The notes beneath the pieces are model-generated. The model had not been told where the DNA came from and did no database searches. It was given only the letters and a program-made list of their open reading frames with translations. The position numbers and the translations under genes were made by a program. 64,000 nt of DNA from Cichorium intybus (Eukaryota > Streptophyta > Magnoliopsida > Asterales > Asteraceae): contig CM042013.1 of the NCBI GenBank assembly GCA_023525715.1, positions 82,147,994 through 82,211,993 on the forward strand, read 5' to 3'. Of this stretch, positions 36,711 through 48,099 are shown piece after piece; the first letter of the stretch is position 1, and every line of letters begins with the position of its first letter.

Positions 36711-37327
36711 ACCGCGACGTGGGAACTTAGGATCCGCGCCGCGCGTGTTTAGTTTTCGCGATTATAATTAAAATCAGATTTTTATACGCGACGCGGATAG
36801 AAGCTTCCCGCGCTGCGGTCTTATCTTAATTTGAATTTAAAGATAATCATCAAAAACAGAGTTTGAAAACCATTCCAAAATCTCCACACCTGTATATAAT
36901 CCAAATTGATTAATTCGTTGCACTCTTTACCGTGACAAATCTTTTAGTGCAATCAGCTCATCTGCATCATTGTTTACTTCTCAACAAATCAAGTAAGTAT
37001 ATTCTTTTCTTCTCTTTTCTTTAGAGTCTTGAACTTTGACTAAATGCCTCTGTAATTCGCAATGTCATAATCATATGATAAAATTGATAGTAAAATTAGG
37101 TTTAAACTGCTGTGCTCCGCAAAACCCACTGTTTAGAATTAGGTTATATGGTTTGGAATGGACATAATCTGCGATTTTTTTTGGTTGAACTCATTCGCCG
37201 TGCCGCGGACTGTTACAGACCACGACGCGGGGTACGAATGTTCATATAACGCGTCGCGGTATATCTTACGCGCGCCGCGTCGAACGCTGGACAATGCATT
37301 AATTATCGAATTTCATGCATTCTGCAG
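36711..37327 (+). promoter_or_regulatory. Internal promoter and leader intron of the env-like gene
   Basis: CpG words (36711-36825: GCGACGTGG, GCGCCGCGCG, GCGACGCGG), then TATA-like TGTATATAA at 36891-36899, then a donor-like CAAGTAAGTAT with GT at 36993 and an acceptor TTCTGCAG ending at 37327, five bases before the env-like ATG. The predicted intron is 335 bp and holds a second CpG cluster (37195-37290). The related element at 53236-58738 has a 327-bp intron in the same place. No transcript evidence is available. Confidence 0.5.
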
Positions 37328-37332
37328 GCAGT

Positions 37333-38479
37333 ATGTCTTCATCCGGCAGTTTCGAATCGATTGACTGGAATTCTTTGACTACACAAACTGATAGGGTACG
37401 TGCGGCTAGCTTTCGTAATCGCCGGGGCATGTGTCAACATAAGCGTATACTGCCATCCCACACGGTCAACTGGGAGTTGACCAGGGAATCAGGGATACTG
37501 AATCATCTAAAGGACTGGCTAGTCCAGGGAGGCTATGAAGCAGGGGAGCTAACTTACACCTGCAGGGCACTTGAAAACGCAATGTATCTGAACGAACCCG
37601 TATACCGTGAGGTCCTCCTGCAATTCCTTGCCATTTATCATTTTGATCACAAACAGACTAGTATAGATGCTTTGGAGACGGTTCGATTTCGTCTGGGAAA
37701 TCATGATCGTAGTTGTACCTTACGGGAATTCGGGTACCGCATTGGGTTATATACAGAAGAGGATTCGCAGACACAGGTGTTTGGGACGTTTCACAGACGA
37801 GCCAGCCATACCATGGGTGATTCTTTCTCACCGGCTGAGTATTGGAGCACGATATCTTCCACCCGGTATTATGAAAATACGGTCCGGGAGTGTTACATGC
37901 ATCTGCCAGCACACCGCATGTTACACCGGCTCATAACAACCATGATGTGGCCTCACGCAGATGAGGAGAAAGTGTTGCCCCGAGAGCTGCATTTAATGTG
38001 GGTAGCAACGAGGATGTTGGAGACTTGTAACATCCCGTATTTTTTTGCCGATTACTTCAAACAAATAACCGATGCGCCTATAAAATATACCGCATTAGGA
38101 GGGGGCACTTTATCACACGATTGGCGGACTCGTATGGGTTACTATATGCACATATGACTGATGGATTGGAGGTTATACCTCCAATCCCATTTTGCCTTCC
38201 TGTGACTACCTCGCGGAAGGTTATCTATGTGGACGATGAACTCACGTCTGTCGATCGCATGCCCTTCCCGGCGCTCCGGTCCGAGCCGTCTACATCCAGA
38301 AAGAGGTTGAAGTCAGTCACCAATCTGCCCCGTGGTCTATCACCAACTACCATGGAGTCCCACTTCCTCGCGGATGACCGAGACCGCAGCCGCCACTCAG
38401 AGGGGAGGAGGAGGAAGAACCAATGGAAGAAACGGATCCATAAGAAGAAGGAGAATATGATGATACAGCCCATGACTAA
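37333..38479 (+). pseudogene. ATHILA ORF-1-type (env-like) gene
   Basis: ATG at 37333 (MSSSGSFESIDWNSL), chosen because it follows the predicted splice acceptor; an upstream in-frame ATG at 37315 is inside the predicted intron. Open to about 38105, where a 1-base indel shifts the frame; the rest reads LADSYGLLYAHMTDGLEVIPP and VIYVDDELTSVDRMPFPALR. A further shift near 38390 hides the acidic tail (EEEEEPMEETDP, ending DDTAHD at 38479). Blocks shared with 24482-25740 include NWELTRESGIL, EPVYREVLLQFLA, FRLGN and STRYYENTV, the ATHILA ORF-1 family pattern. The protein's role is unknown; I see no signal peptide or clear membrane span, so envelope is a label of position only. Confidence 0.75.
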
Positions 38480-39812
38480 AAGGAGATCAATGTAATTATT
38501 GCTGAATTTTGTTGATACATTTGTTCTTGCATTTTTTTAGGATTAGGAATAGTTTGTTGATAAATCTAGGAAAATTTGTTTTCAGTTTAAAAATAAGCCC
38601 TTTTGGTGGCATTAGGTAGTAATAAAACTTAGTTGATTTTATGTTGAATGCTTAGTGTGATTGTTTGAAATTGGGCAAATCCGCTGAAATTACCGTGCTG
38701 CGGCACCTTCATAAGGCGTGACGCGGTCATTTCCCATTTGACGGTAGTTTCAACTCTCGTAATTACCGCAACGCGCGCACTTCAATCACGCGCCGCGGCT
38801 ATTCGCAACACATAAAATTTAGTTTGTTGTACATTTGTTGTTTTTGTTGTAGTTGTTTATATTTGTTTATTCTGTTTGCATTTGATGTTTTTTTTGAGTC
38901 ATGCATGTTATACCAAAATTGGGAGGAGTTGTTTCAAACAAGTGTGGGGTCACTGTGCCCCCTCCACTTGCTTTGACTACCGGTGTGTTCACTGTTGCGC
39001 TACAACTCCAGAACGCGAAATCAAGGACCTTTTTGTTCGTATTTTATACCTGCGGTACCGAGTACCAACCAAGCGATCTACCGTCCATAGGGGTAACTCT
39101 TTCTCCCTTGTTCTAAATAATTTTTGTACAACGGGGACGTTGTATGATTTTAAGTGTGGGGTGTGGACGGTCGAAAGAGTAGTTCTTTTGAAATTTTTGC
39201 AGAAATGACCGATTTTCAAAATTCTAGCAACTTTTTCAAAATTTTTATTAGATTATAATTTTGAAATGAATAGTTTGTGATTGTTTATAACAGTAGTATT
39301 TTTCGAGAGATACTATTTAGTTGTGATCATGCTATTAGTTGAGTCAAATAAGTTGAGTTTTAGGAGTTAGAAGATTGGACTGTTTTAGGATTGGAATTTA
39401 GGAAGGAATTATCAATCAGTGGCCTTTGTTGTTCGAGCCGATAGGTCCGAAAAGGGTGGCCTCGAAGAGGCATTTATGCACCTTACCACCTAAGATCGTC
39501 TGGTCTGGGATAGTATTTTCGAAAGCTCGCTACACGGACAACATCGAAAGTCATTGACAATTCTTTTATGGCCTTTAGAATCTGAATGAGTACGTACACT
39601 TCGTTGTGGACAGAAAATTTGTAATCAAGGGTTCTCTAGAAAGCCATGAATTCCAAAGAACATTCTGATTAAGTTTTCACGAACTATTCCACTCTAACTC
39701 ATAAGACAATAAGCTTTCAAACTGAACACAATAAAAAATTGTTTGAATCTTAGTTAAAATCTATTAAAAACTCTCTTTCTTGGGGACAAGCAAGGCACAA
39801 GTGTGGGGTGTT
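38480..39812 (+). other. Conserved 3' non-coding block and polypurine tract of Athila
   Basis: Contains CpG words (38690-38805), then a block (about 38876-39540) also present in the ORFx-only element (54540-55281, minus) and partly in 23520-24150 (minus). A 71-codon open frame (38901-39116) is intact in both, but by eye replacement changes outnumber silent ones, so I do not call it a gene. The word AAGTGTGGGGT recurs (38940, 39152, 39800); the last, directly before the 3' LTR, is the polypurine tract. Confidence 0.65.
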
Positions 39813-40906
39813 TGACAATGCCTAGTAATATCACATATTTTAGTCGTTGTTGAGCCATATTCTTAGTGAAATTATATAATATATCTACTGGTATTACTCA
39901 CTTTTCGTGTCAGCACTTGTTTGGAAAGAAATAATGAAAACAGGGACTAAAAGCGTGCAATTTGGAAGAAGTTTGAAGATCAAGGCAAAATCAGAAAATA
40001 CGTACGTGCGCCGCGGAAAACATCAAGGCGCGACGCGGTGATGAGGCGGTGGAACACATTCAAATTCCGTAGAAACGGGGATAAACCCCTACGCGCGATG
40101 CGGGATCCATAAATGCGCGGTGCGGTCTCGAGATTTTTGCAACTATAAATAGAGGCTTTTAGGTCGAAAAAACTAGCGAAGACCTGGTGTAGAATCGACA
40201 CCCAAGGCTCTTTGACTCTGAGATTCAGCTTCAAGAACCATCTTTTGGTATTTCTATGTTTTTACATTTAATTTTCATTTAGTTCAATAGTTAGTATTAG
40301 TAGCTAGTATCTTTGGGAGTGACAACCATTGATATTTAGTGCTAGTTTCTGTTTTTGGATTCTTTTGTTACTGTTTTGGAACCTTGGAATCTGTTTTGGT
40401 TGATAATAATCATTCAGTTTATGTTAAGTGTTGGTTTTTCGGTATTTATGCTTGTTACTGGATTGTGGATGTTTGTTTTATGTTTGGATGTTTGAATGAC
40501 CTTGATTGGACTGATTTCTCTTGCTGATTTCAGTGACCAACTAGGGTTAGATTGTTGGTTTGGACTTAGCCAGTGACTGTTCATTTGGACTTTAGTTATT
40601 GGTTCAGTTTATGCTTGGTTTGTGTTTGATGTTGAATTGCCTTTGTTTGCTTCTGAATTAGAGATGCACTTCTGATTTCAACAAGTGACTAGGTTTGGTT
40701 AGTAGTTTTAGTTTAGTTTAGGCTCGTTGGAATTGATAGTCAAAAGCTAGGACCTAGGCCCTCTGACTGTAGCTGTGACACTGCAGTTGGTAATCTGTCA
40801 CATGACTCGACCACGTAACTCCTATGGATCGACCCTGACTTCCACTGTGCTAAGTGAGAGTGAGGTTTTCTTATTTTTGACCGCATGACGACCGCTGCGC
40901 ATGTCA
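39813..40906 (+). repeat. 3' LTR of the composite Athila (1,094 bp)
   Basis: Same structure as the 5' LTR with about 3% differences. TATA box at 40143-40152; CpG words at 40008-40130. Some differences are CG to TG or CA changes, as expected from methylated cytosines. Confidence 0.92.
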
Positions 40907-40911
40907 GTCAA

Positions 40912-41574
40912 CTGCAGTTTCTGCTCCTTCCCTGCTGCATCATAATTAAGATTGACTTGCTTGGTTGCCCTCAATGCGCGGTTAGCTAACTCCAAGAGCA
41001 AGTGATATCCCTTCCCATAAACCAACTGATAAGGTGTAGTCCCGATCGGTGTCTTATAAGCTGTTCTATATGCCCAAAGCGCGTCATCTAACCGTTGTGA
41101 CCAATCTTTTCTATCTGTTTTTACCGTCTTCTGAAGAATCTCTTTAATTTGCCGATTTGAAACTTCCACCTGGCCACTCGTCTGCGGATGATATGGCGTT
41201 GCGATCCGATGATTGACCCCGTAGTGCTTTAACAGTCGTCCAAATTTGAAGTTCTTGAAATGTGACCCTCCGTCACTAATGATCACCTACGGGACACCAT
41301 GACAAGTGAATATGTTCTTTTTGACGAACTTGCATACTATATGGTGATCGTTGGTACGTGTTGCTTCGGCTTCGATCCATTTAGAGACATAATCAACAGC
41401 CACCAAGATGTAAACATATCCCTGTGAAGTGGGGAACGGTCCCATGAAATTAATTCCCCATACATCAATAATATCTACAACTAATATCAGATTCAAAGGA
41501 ATTTGGTCTCTTTTTGAAATATTCCCAAGCTGTTGACAATTGAGGCATGCCTTGGCTGTTTTATAAGCATCCTT
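40912..41574 (-). pseudogene. Athila integrase core, minus-strand copy
   Basis: Minus-strand continuation of the fragment at 26163-26453. Reads CLNCQQLGN (intact zinc Cys pair, unlike the plus copy), WGINFMGPF (first catalytic Asp changed to Asn), a stop after CHGVP, then IISDGGSHF and GQVEVSNRQIKEI. It ends at 41574 against 200 bp of LTR end plus Copia gag. Confidence 0.85.
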
Positions 41575-41775
41575 GAATAGGGCCTAACAACAACTAAAAT
41601 ACTTGATATTGATAGGCGTTGTCAGTTATTCAAATGTAGATTCACTTGCACTTGTCTCCAAGGATGAAAAGGTTGAAGAAGAAGTTGGTGAAAATGATGA
41701 ATAAATTGTTGATTACGAACTTAACGAAGCTGGTGAAGCAGTGGCTCTCTACTCAAACAACAAGAAGTTCTACAA
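41575..41775 (+). repeat. Second copy of the LTR-end plus Copia gag segment
   Basis: Matches 23313-23512 with only a handful of differences: the last ~49 bp of the Athila LTR, the target repeat GTTAT and about 140 bp of Copia-H gag. Here gag continues downstream, so this is the true right flank. Confidence 0.92.
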
Positions 41776-42340
41776 AAAGACTTCTGGAAATCATAGTCAA
41801 TTTAAAACATATGAATCTTCAAAGCTAATTTCTAATCCTGCTGACTTCACTATGAAGCCTAAATCTGAGTATGTTTTGAAGTCATAGAACAAACTACTTA
41901 GCGATTCTGGATATGATTGCATTTATTGTTTTAGGAACAACCATTTATTCAGAGACTACATGCTGAAGAAGCAACATGAGAAGAAGGAAAAGGTGAAGGA
42001 TGAATCCTATTATCTAAAGAAGTTAAAATAAGTCAATGCCAAAACGAGTAATCTATCTTTAGTCGCTTCAGGGTATGGTGAAATTGATGAAATTTATCAA
42101 GTATGGTTGTTGGGTTCAGATGATGATCAAACGAGAAAGCCTACTGATGGTGCTATGTTCGCTACTGACTGCGGAGTGGATTCATGGGATGATAGTGAGG
42201 AAGATGAAGCTATTATGAAGAAGTTGGGTGATGGTTCATAGTTATATCTAATGGCAATAGGTTCTGAAGCAACTTCAAATGCTCGAAAGACTATCCTAGA
42301 GTAGGTATCACAACTTATTATCTTCAATATTTCTGAGTAT
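41637..42340 (+). pseudogene. Copia-H gag, C-terminal part
   Basis: Reads ELNEAGEAVALYSNNKKFYK, then LLSDSGYDCIYCFRNNHLFRDYMLKK, a zinc knuckle whose last Cys is Tyr, then DESYYLKKL and an acidic stretch with DSWDDSEEDEAIMKKL. Stops near 41887, 42028 and 42239. Homologous to the inverted fragment at 48100-48890. Confidence 0.8.
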
Positions 42341-43519
42341 TACTTTATCAATGATCTTATGAGATTGCTTTTGATTGTTCCTAAATGAATAAACTTCTTG
42401 CTTCTACAATGCCAAAGATGCCCAGGATGAGAATACACGGTTGATGAAAAAGATAGAAGGCATGCGAGGATGATTGAGAAAAATGAGTTAAAGATAAATA
42501 TTCTAGAAGAGTGTAGAGAATAATTAATGAATGTGAATGATGTACTTTTGAAACAAAGAAATGTTTTCTTTGAAACTGCTAAGCATTTGTATTTTCACAT
42601 AACCATGATCTATCATTCTTATGATGTCACAAATGAACAACATAGGAAATTATTACCATTTATTGAATTTGATTTGAAAGATGTTGATAATATTTCCTTT
42701 GAATGTATATCTATAATTTCATCTACTAAAATTCCAAACAAAACATATACTCATTGTCTTGTTTAAATTGAAAAATATCTCAAATTTGATGATCTTTTGA
42801 AACTGTTATGCAATTCAATTCCATGCTAAAAAATTCTATGAAATGTGATAAAAAATGTTGTATGGATGAGTTTGATCCGAATATGATTTTGAAGAAGTTG
42901 ATTGTGTGAACCTGTCTATCTTAAAGTCTTTTTCAAAATCAACTTGAGAGTCTGAATTGATATTATATTCCACTTCGAACAAATGTGAAATCTCAGAATC
43001 TAAATTTCAAAGTTGTGGTTCATCGTCTTTCCAAAACAAAGTTCCAAATTTAAATGAAAATACGATTTCAATAATAAATGAATTAGAGAACCCTGTTGAA
43101 AATGACACAAACTCAATTCAAGTCACAAATTTATCAGAAGAATTTCAAAAATTGTCCAAAGATAGAACTAAACGTCTTGTTCACATTGCCTATACCTATC
43201 TGAAGGTTGCAATTTTAAAAAATGTCGTGCTTGTCAAAAGTGGTGTTGTTTTATACAAAGATAATGATTTGACTTGCATGATCGAAAACGATAATGAAAC
43301 AGTAACTCCTAAAGGATTTTTCTCTTTAGACAAAATGTTGGAAAACAATCTCAATGAACATATTCAAGTCAAAATTAGCACAAGAAAATGGGAAATGTAT
43401 GAGATGAAAAATTCAAACTCAAGGAATAACAAAGGAAATTCTTCGTTTATTCCTAAATTTCACAAAAGGTAAAACTTTTCAAAAGAAAACAAAAGTTTGG
43501 TAAAAATGAACGATGTGCA
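42341..43519 (+). pseudogene. Copia-H gag-protease spacer region
   Basis: Frames 42527-42766 and 42957-43472 have the correct strand and lie between gag and protease. They are Lys/Asn/Ser-rich with no motif I can name. I take them as the poorly conserved linker of this Copia lineage. Confidence 0.45.
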
Positions 43520-44411
43520 ATTCGTGGTTATGGAAAATCACAAATGGGAAGTTTACAATCAACGAGGTTGCATATGTCGAAGGGTTGAAATATAACCTAA
43601 TAAGTTTCTCTTAATTGTGTGTGGGAACTAGAAATAAGGTCACTTTTGATGATGAAGGTAGTGTTATTGAAAAGAAGGAAACTAAAGAAATTTTACTTAA
43701 ATCTAAAAGAAAAGGATCAATGTATCCATTAGACATGAAGCCTATTGTTGGTGCTCCTTCATTGTGTCTACTTTCGAAAGTGTCTTCTGACTTAAGTTGG
43801 CTGTGGCACCGAAGGCTCTCTCATTTAAATTTCAAAAGCATCAACAAGTTAATTACTATGGATCTGGTTTGTGGAATGTCAATTCTGAAGTTTGATAATG
43901 ATTCTTTATGTCAGCCTACGGACATGGTAAACAAAAATGTCAAGGTCATCCAATTACCATTGACACAAAGATTACTGAGCCTCTCGAATTCTTATGTATG
44001 GATTTATGTGGGTCATCTACTGTGGAATCCTTGGGAAGGATGAAATACATGTTAGTCACTATTGATGAATTCTCTCGATTCACATGGGTAATCTTTCTTC
44101 GGAGGAAATCGGACACACCTGAAGAGTTGATTTCCTTTATTAAACAAATTGAGGTGCATCTAAAGCGACCAGTAAGATCGATCCGAAGTGATAATAATAC
44201 CGAGTTCAAGAATTATGCTCTTGACTCATTCTTGATGAACAATGGGATCACTTATAATTTTTCAGCTCCTTGTACACCACAAAAATGGTGTTATAGAAAG
44301 AAGAAATCGATCTTTATGTGAAGCTGCCAGTACCATGCTTAACTTTGCAATCTTCCAATGTACTTATGAGCAGAAGCTGTCTCAACCGCATGTTTTACAC
44401 ATAATTGTTCA
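43520..44411 (+). pseudogene. Copia-H protease tail, GAG-pre-integrase and integrase core
   Basis: Begins with NGKFTINEVAYVEGLKYN, then LCLLSKVSSDLSWLWHRRL and SHLNFKSINKLITMDLV (GAG-pre-integrase, 43755-43870). After a frameshift near 43910, the integrase core reads EPLEFLCMDLCGSST (first Asp), FSRFTWVIFLRRKSD, VRSIRSDNNTEFKN (second Asp) and NFSAPCTPQ followed by a frameshift and the Glu-bearing ERRN. It is cut at 44411 by Copia-2 and resumes at about 47691. Confidence 0.85.
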
Positions 44412-45031
44412 TGTTGGAATACGATAGCATAAAAAACAATGTTGTGGAAACAAAACTTAAAATTGTATTCAACCAGGATCACAGAATCACGCACACTTTT
44501 GTAACTGTAAAATCAAGAGGGTTCAAGAAATACCTTTTAATTGCATATCTGATCTTGTTAGGATGTCTAGAGCCCAATGTAGAACTTCTCTAATGGAATA
44601 GCACCCAAGACAATGATTCAGCACCCGTTGATGAAGTATAAACCTTTGCTTGAAGTTTTAGCACGTAATACTCCGGGTTTATGAAGAAATTAGCCGTATA
44701 TCGAAGGTGAGAAGGAGGGTGACGAATTTTAGGGTTCTGGGATGATCTACAACGCAGATCTAGGATAGTAGTTCTAGTGCTACTCATCATCATCTCCTCC
44801 CTTGTGGATAATGGCTATTTGAAATTCAAACTATTGATAATTTCACTTTAGTCCTTTATCCTTTTTAGTTTCTAATTAATATACCTTTACTTTGTTATAT
44901 TAATAAACTTAACCCCTCAAGTTTATTTTTCGATCTCTTCTGGCTAAATCGTCTCTTGTGTGTAACCCAAAAGGACCTTACTGTTTATCGTAATACTACC
45001 AACTTGTTATAACGATGGGCATATAACCAAC
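44412..45031 (-). repeat. 3' LTR of Copia-2 (620 bp)
   Basis: Ends TGTTGG (44412) and CCAACA (45031). On the minus strand it is preceded by the polypurine tract GCAAGTCGGAGAC (45032-45046). Weakly similar to the Copia-1 LTR around CCAAAAGGACC. The 5' LTR is missing. Confidence 0.8.
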
Positions 45032-45046
45032 AGTCTCCGACTTGCA

Positions 45047-45989
45047 CTTGTTATAACAACTGTATGGTCTAATATTCCCTAACCTAGTAAGGTGTATGTC
45101 ATCCTAGACAAATGTCGTATTCATCTAATGAAACATCCTTTATGCAAGTAATCAAATATTCCTTTGTTCTACAAGATATCCATATGGACGTCTGACATGG
45201 AATTCTGTTAGTCACAAACATTCAAGATTATGTTTCTCGATAGAGATTTGTGATGACCACAACAAACTGCATTATTGATTCTATATCAATTCAGTCTCGG
45301 TACGGTCGTACACTTGCTGTCAACACCAAATCATCGAAGGGACCATGTATATCGCTTCTCCTTTTATGGTATAAGGAACAAATAAACTTTGACTACACAT
45401 ATCTCGCCTACTCATCATGTCATACCTGGACATTCCCTGCATGGCTGCCAGTTACGGACAACGTTGGAGAAAACCAAGGCACAAAAGACTACATGACTAA
45501 GAATTAATGCATCTCCGCTTGAAGAATATAATATATTACCATCTTAGAATTACTCGTGACAGATCCATGAAGTAATCTCTAAGTACGGGTTACTCCAATA
45601 CTTAATCTCCATTAAGTACACAAGAGAACTAGCGCATCTCCATGCTATACCCATCTCTATGGAGAATCCACCAATTCCTCATGTCAGCCTTGAATCAATA
45701 CTTACTCCCAAAAGTATGATCGACTGTGGATGCTTTGAATAATAATTAAATTATTCAGGAAGTATATAAAACATGAAAAATCGGAACACAATGATGAACT
45801 AATGAAATGACTGCCTTTATGCATATATTATGTTCTCCACATAATAATCTTCAAATCAGATAGAGTTTTTCATTGCTGAAGTTCCCAATACAAATCAAAC
45901 CACACTAACCTCAGTCAAAGCCAATTCATTTGCAAATCTAATGCATATGGACTCAACATGAAATACTTGTTTGGTCTGAGACATTGACT
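45047..45989 (-). other. Copia-2 3' untranslated region
   Basis: Between RNase H and the LTR. Its upper end reads KIADLITKSMSQTKQ and FANELALTE, the usual end of Copia pol (about 45930-46020). The rest is AT-rich with no gene. Confidence 0.5.
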
Positions 45990-47690
45990 TAGTGATCAGA
46001 TCAGCGATCTTGCTTCTTCTGATATAACTCTATTAAGTATGGTGTGTCTTTTGGTAAGAATCTGGATCCAGACTACGTACAAGAACCGTGTCTATTAGTT
46101 TGGAAGTTGTTATCAGTGTGCTTTTTTACACCGAGTTCTTCCGTACTATAATGGATCAAGAACATTTTAAACATTTAAGATATTTCTTGACTTCCATCCA
46201 TTCTCGCCAGAATTAGCCTAGTGTCAACTCATCATGCTCAAGGCATATGATACATTAGGTCTAATACATTATGTGATTAATCCCTCTGCAAGTGCATAAG
46301 GGACTCAAATCATCTCATCTAGAACCTTAGTGGAACTAGGACTCCGAGTTTTACTCAGTCCTAAACCCTGATACAAAGACTTGAATCCTTATAGGAATCT
46401 TATATCTCTAGATACTGACTATTAATGTACTCTAGCTTATCCCAATGAAGCACTCAGGTCTATCTCCATAGATCATAATGCTTAATATGCAATAAGTCAC
46501 TCCCGTGTCATTTGTAGCATAGTAATTCCCATTTATTTCATATTTCTCGAGATAGGGACATTTATATGAGAACTTTGCTATATGTGTACAACATAGGGTA
46601 GACTTCAGTGCTCCCACTAGCACTGACATGTATATGGTTCACTTTTCTTTCTCAAATCCCTATGAAAGACTCAAGTCTATCTCCATAGATCATGATGCTT
46701 CATATACACTAAGTCTCTCCTGTGTCATTTTTAGCATAACAATTCTCATTTATTTCATATTTCTCGATATAGGGACATTTACATGAGAACTCTGCTATCT
46801 ATGTACAACATAGGATAGACTTCAGTTCTCCCACTAGCTCTGACATGTATATGGTTCACTTTTGTTTCTCAAAACAACCAAACTCTTTTGACTTTCTTAT
46901 CGAGACAAAATTCCATTTGCAAGACGCTTGTTCAAGTCCATCAATAGACTTTTTCAAGCTTACACACTCTTATTCGGATATTTGGAATGTACAAAACCCA
47001 TTGGTTATGTCATACACACATCCTTTTAATGTGTTTCGTTTAGGAAAGCGGTTTTTACATCCATTTGCCATACTTTATAATCACCAACCGCTATTATGGC
47101 ATACAATATCCAAATAGACATGATTATTGCCAATGATGAGAGGATTTCCTCATAATCAAGCTTTGAATTTGAGTATAACTCTTCGTTACCACTCTGGCTC
47201 TCATGTGTCTACTCTTTATCCATGTATGTTTTCTTCTTGAAGACTAATTTACACCCGATTGTTCAAGATCAGAAGCATGATCAATCAAGTTTCAAACTTG
47301 GTTATCCTTCAGGGATCTCATCTTGCTCTCCATCGTATCTTTTAAGGCAACCCGAAGGTCTGCCACGACTTCCGATAGCTGGTAGGGTCACAATGATCCC
47401 CAAGTAATTCATCACCTTCATTAACATGTAATCCATAAAATTCAGGTGCATGATGTACTGTATTGGCTTCTCCGACAGGAGATGGAGTTATGTCAGATTC
47501 CTCAAACTCTTACTGAGTCTAAACATGTTTCTCTTCTCTTGTTGAGTGCTAGTGCCAACATCAGGTTCTTTGATCCTTAAAGTCTCATCATGATCAAACT
47601 GGCTCCAAATTGATTTCTTGAATACCAACTTCTTATCATAGAAGACTGCCATTTAAACAACATCATACTGCCATTCATTTACAAGCGTTT
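45990..47690 (-). pseudogene. Copia-2 reverse transcriptase and RNase H (broken)
   Basis: Minus-strand translation gives RMEIKMRSL-like DNQV...NLID (about 47290-47340), LVFKKKTYMD (about 47240), KVWQMDVKTAFLN (about 47030-47070, the RT block with catalytic Asp), then RNase H-side sequence RPNVSYALSMM (about 46230). Stops and frameshifts throughout. The upper part (47540-47690) reads YDKKLVFKKS and matches the end of the integrase region. A 217-bp tandem duplication (46459-46873) sits within it. Confidence 0.8.
46459..46873. repeat. 217-bp tandem duplication inside Copia-2
   Basis: Unit begins TCTATCTCCATAGATCAT at 46459 and again at 46676. The copies are roughly 85-90% identical by eye, so the duplication is old. 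Confidence 0.88.
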
Positions 47691-48060
47691 CAACATTACT
47701 CCTTAGGAAGTGATCAACAAAAGGAAACCAAAATTCAAATTATTTCATATCTTCGGTTGTAGTCTTGTAGATGCTTCATCATGAACTTGAAAGATCCTCT
47801 CACAAAGTTCACTCCAAAATATGATGAAGGAATTTTCTGGTATATTCTTCTCACTCTAAATCTTATCGGGTCATGAAAAAAGGATTAAAAAAATAGAAGA
47901 AACCTTTAATCTCACTTTTGATGATTACTATATCAAGATGTCTCAAACAAAATTTCCTTTAACTCTCATCTTTCCTGAATCTTCATCTAAACATCAACCA
48001 TTACTCTCATTCGATGTTGACTTTCATATTCTATTTGACATGCCTCACTATTTTATAGAA
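47691..48060 (+). pseudogene. Copia-H integrase C-terminal part
   Basis: Plus-strand translation with frame changes gives KPKFKLFHIFGCS, KDPLTKFTPKYDEGIF and KIEETFNLTFDDYYIK, the standard block linking Copia integrase to RT. It continues Copia-H after the Copia-2 insertion. No RT follows. Confidence 0.75.
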
Positions 48061-48099
48061 AAAAGAAGTTGATCCATATGCAGACAATCAAAAGTGATT

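Larger units (their letters stand above)
26459..40906 (+). mobile_element. Composite Athila-type Gypsy retrotransposon (14.4 kb)
   Basis: LTRs 26459-27553 and 39813-40906 (about 97% identical by eye) with ends TGACAA(C/T)GCC...CATGTCA and the 5-bp duplication GTCAA (26454-26458 and 40907-40911). Order: LTR, primer site, ORFx, hairpins (duplicated), repeat-rich leader, half-LTR, second primer site, gag, protease, RT, RNase H, integrase, hairpins, promoter-intron block, env-like ORF, conserved 3' block, polypurine tract, LTR. No chromodomain is seen. Broken by several stops and frameshifts. Having both ORFx and gag-pol, with two primer sites, is unusual. Confidence 0.9.
44412..47690 (-). mobile_element. 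Copia-2: minus-strand Copia lacking its 5' part
   Basis: 3' LTR at 44412-45031, polypurine tract at 45032-45046, then (rising coordinates, falling element order) RNase H and RT to about 47270, and the integrase-RT linker to about 47690. Gag, protease, integrase core and 5' LTR are absent. It interrupts Copia-H integrase at 44411. Copia-H resumes near 47691, so the missing part was lost by a deletion that stopped at the junction. Confidence 0.8.

Noticed and set aside
37315..37332. Upstream ATG of the env-like ORF as the true start
   Set aside because: It lies before the predicted splice acceptor at 37327 and so would be removed from the spliced RNA. The ATG at 37333 fits better.
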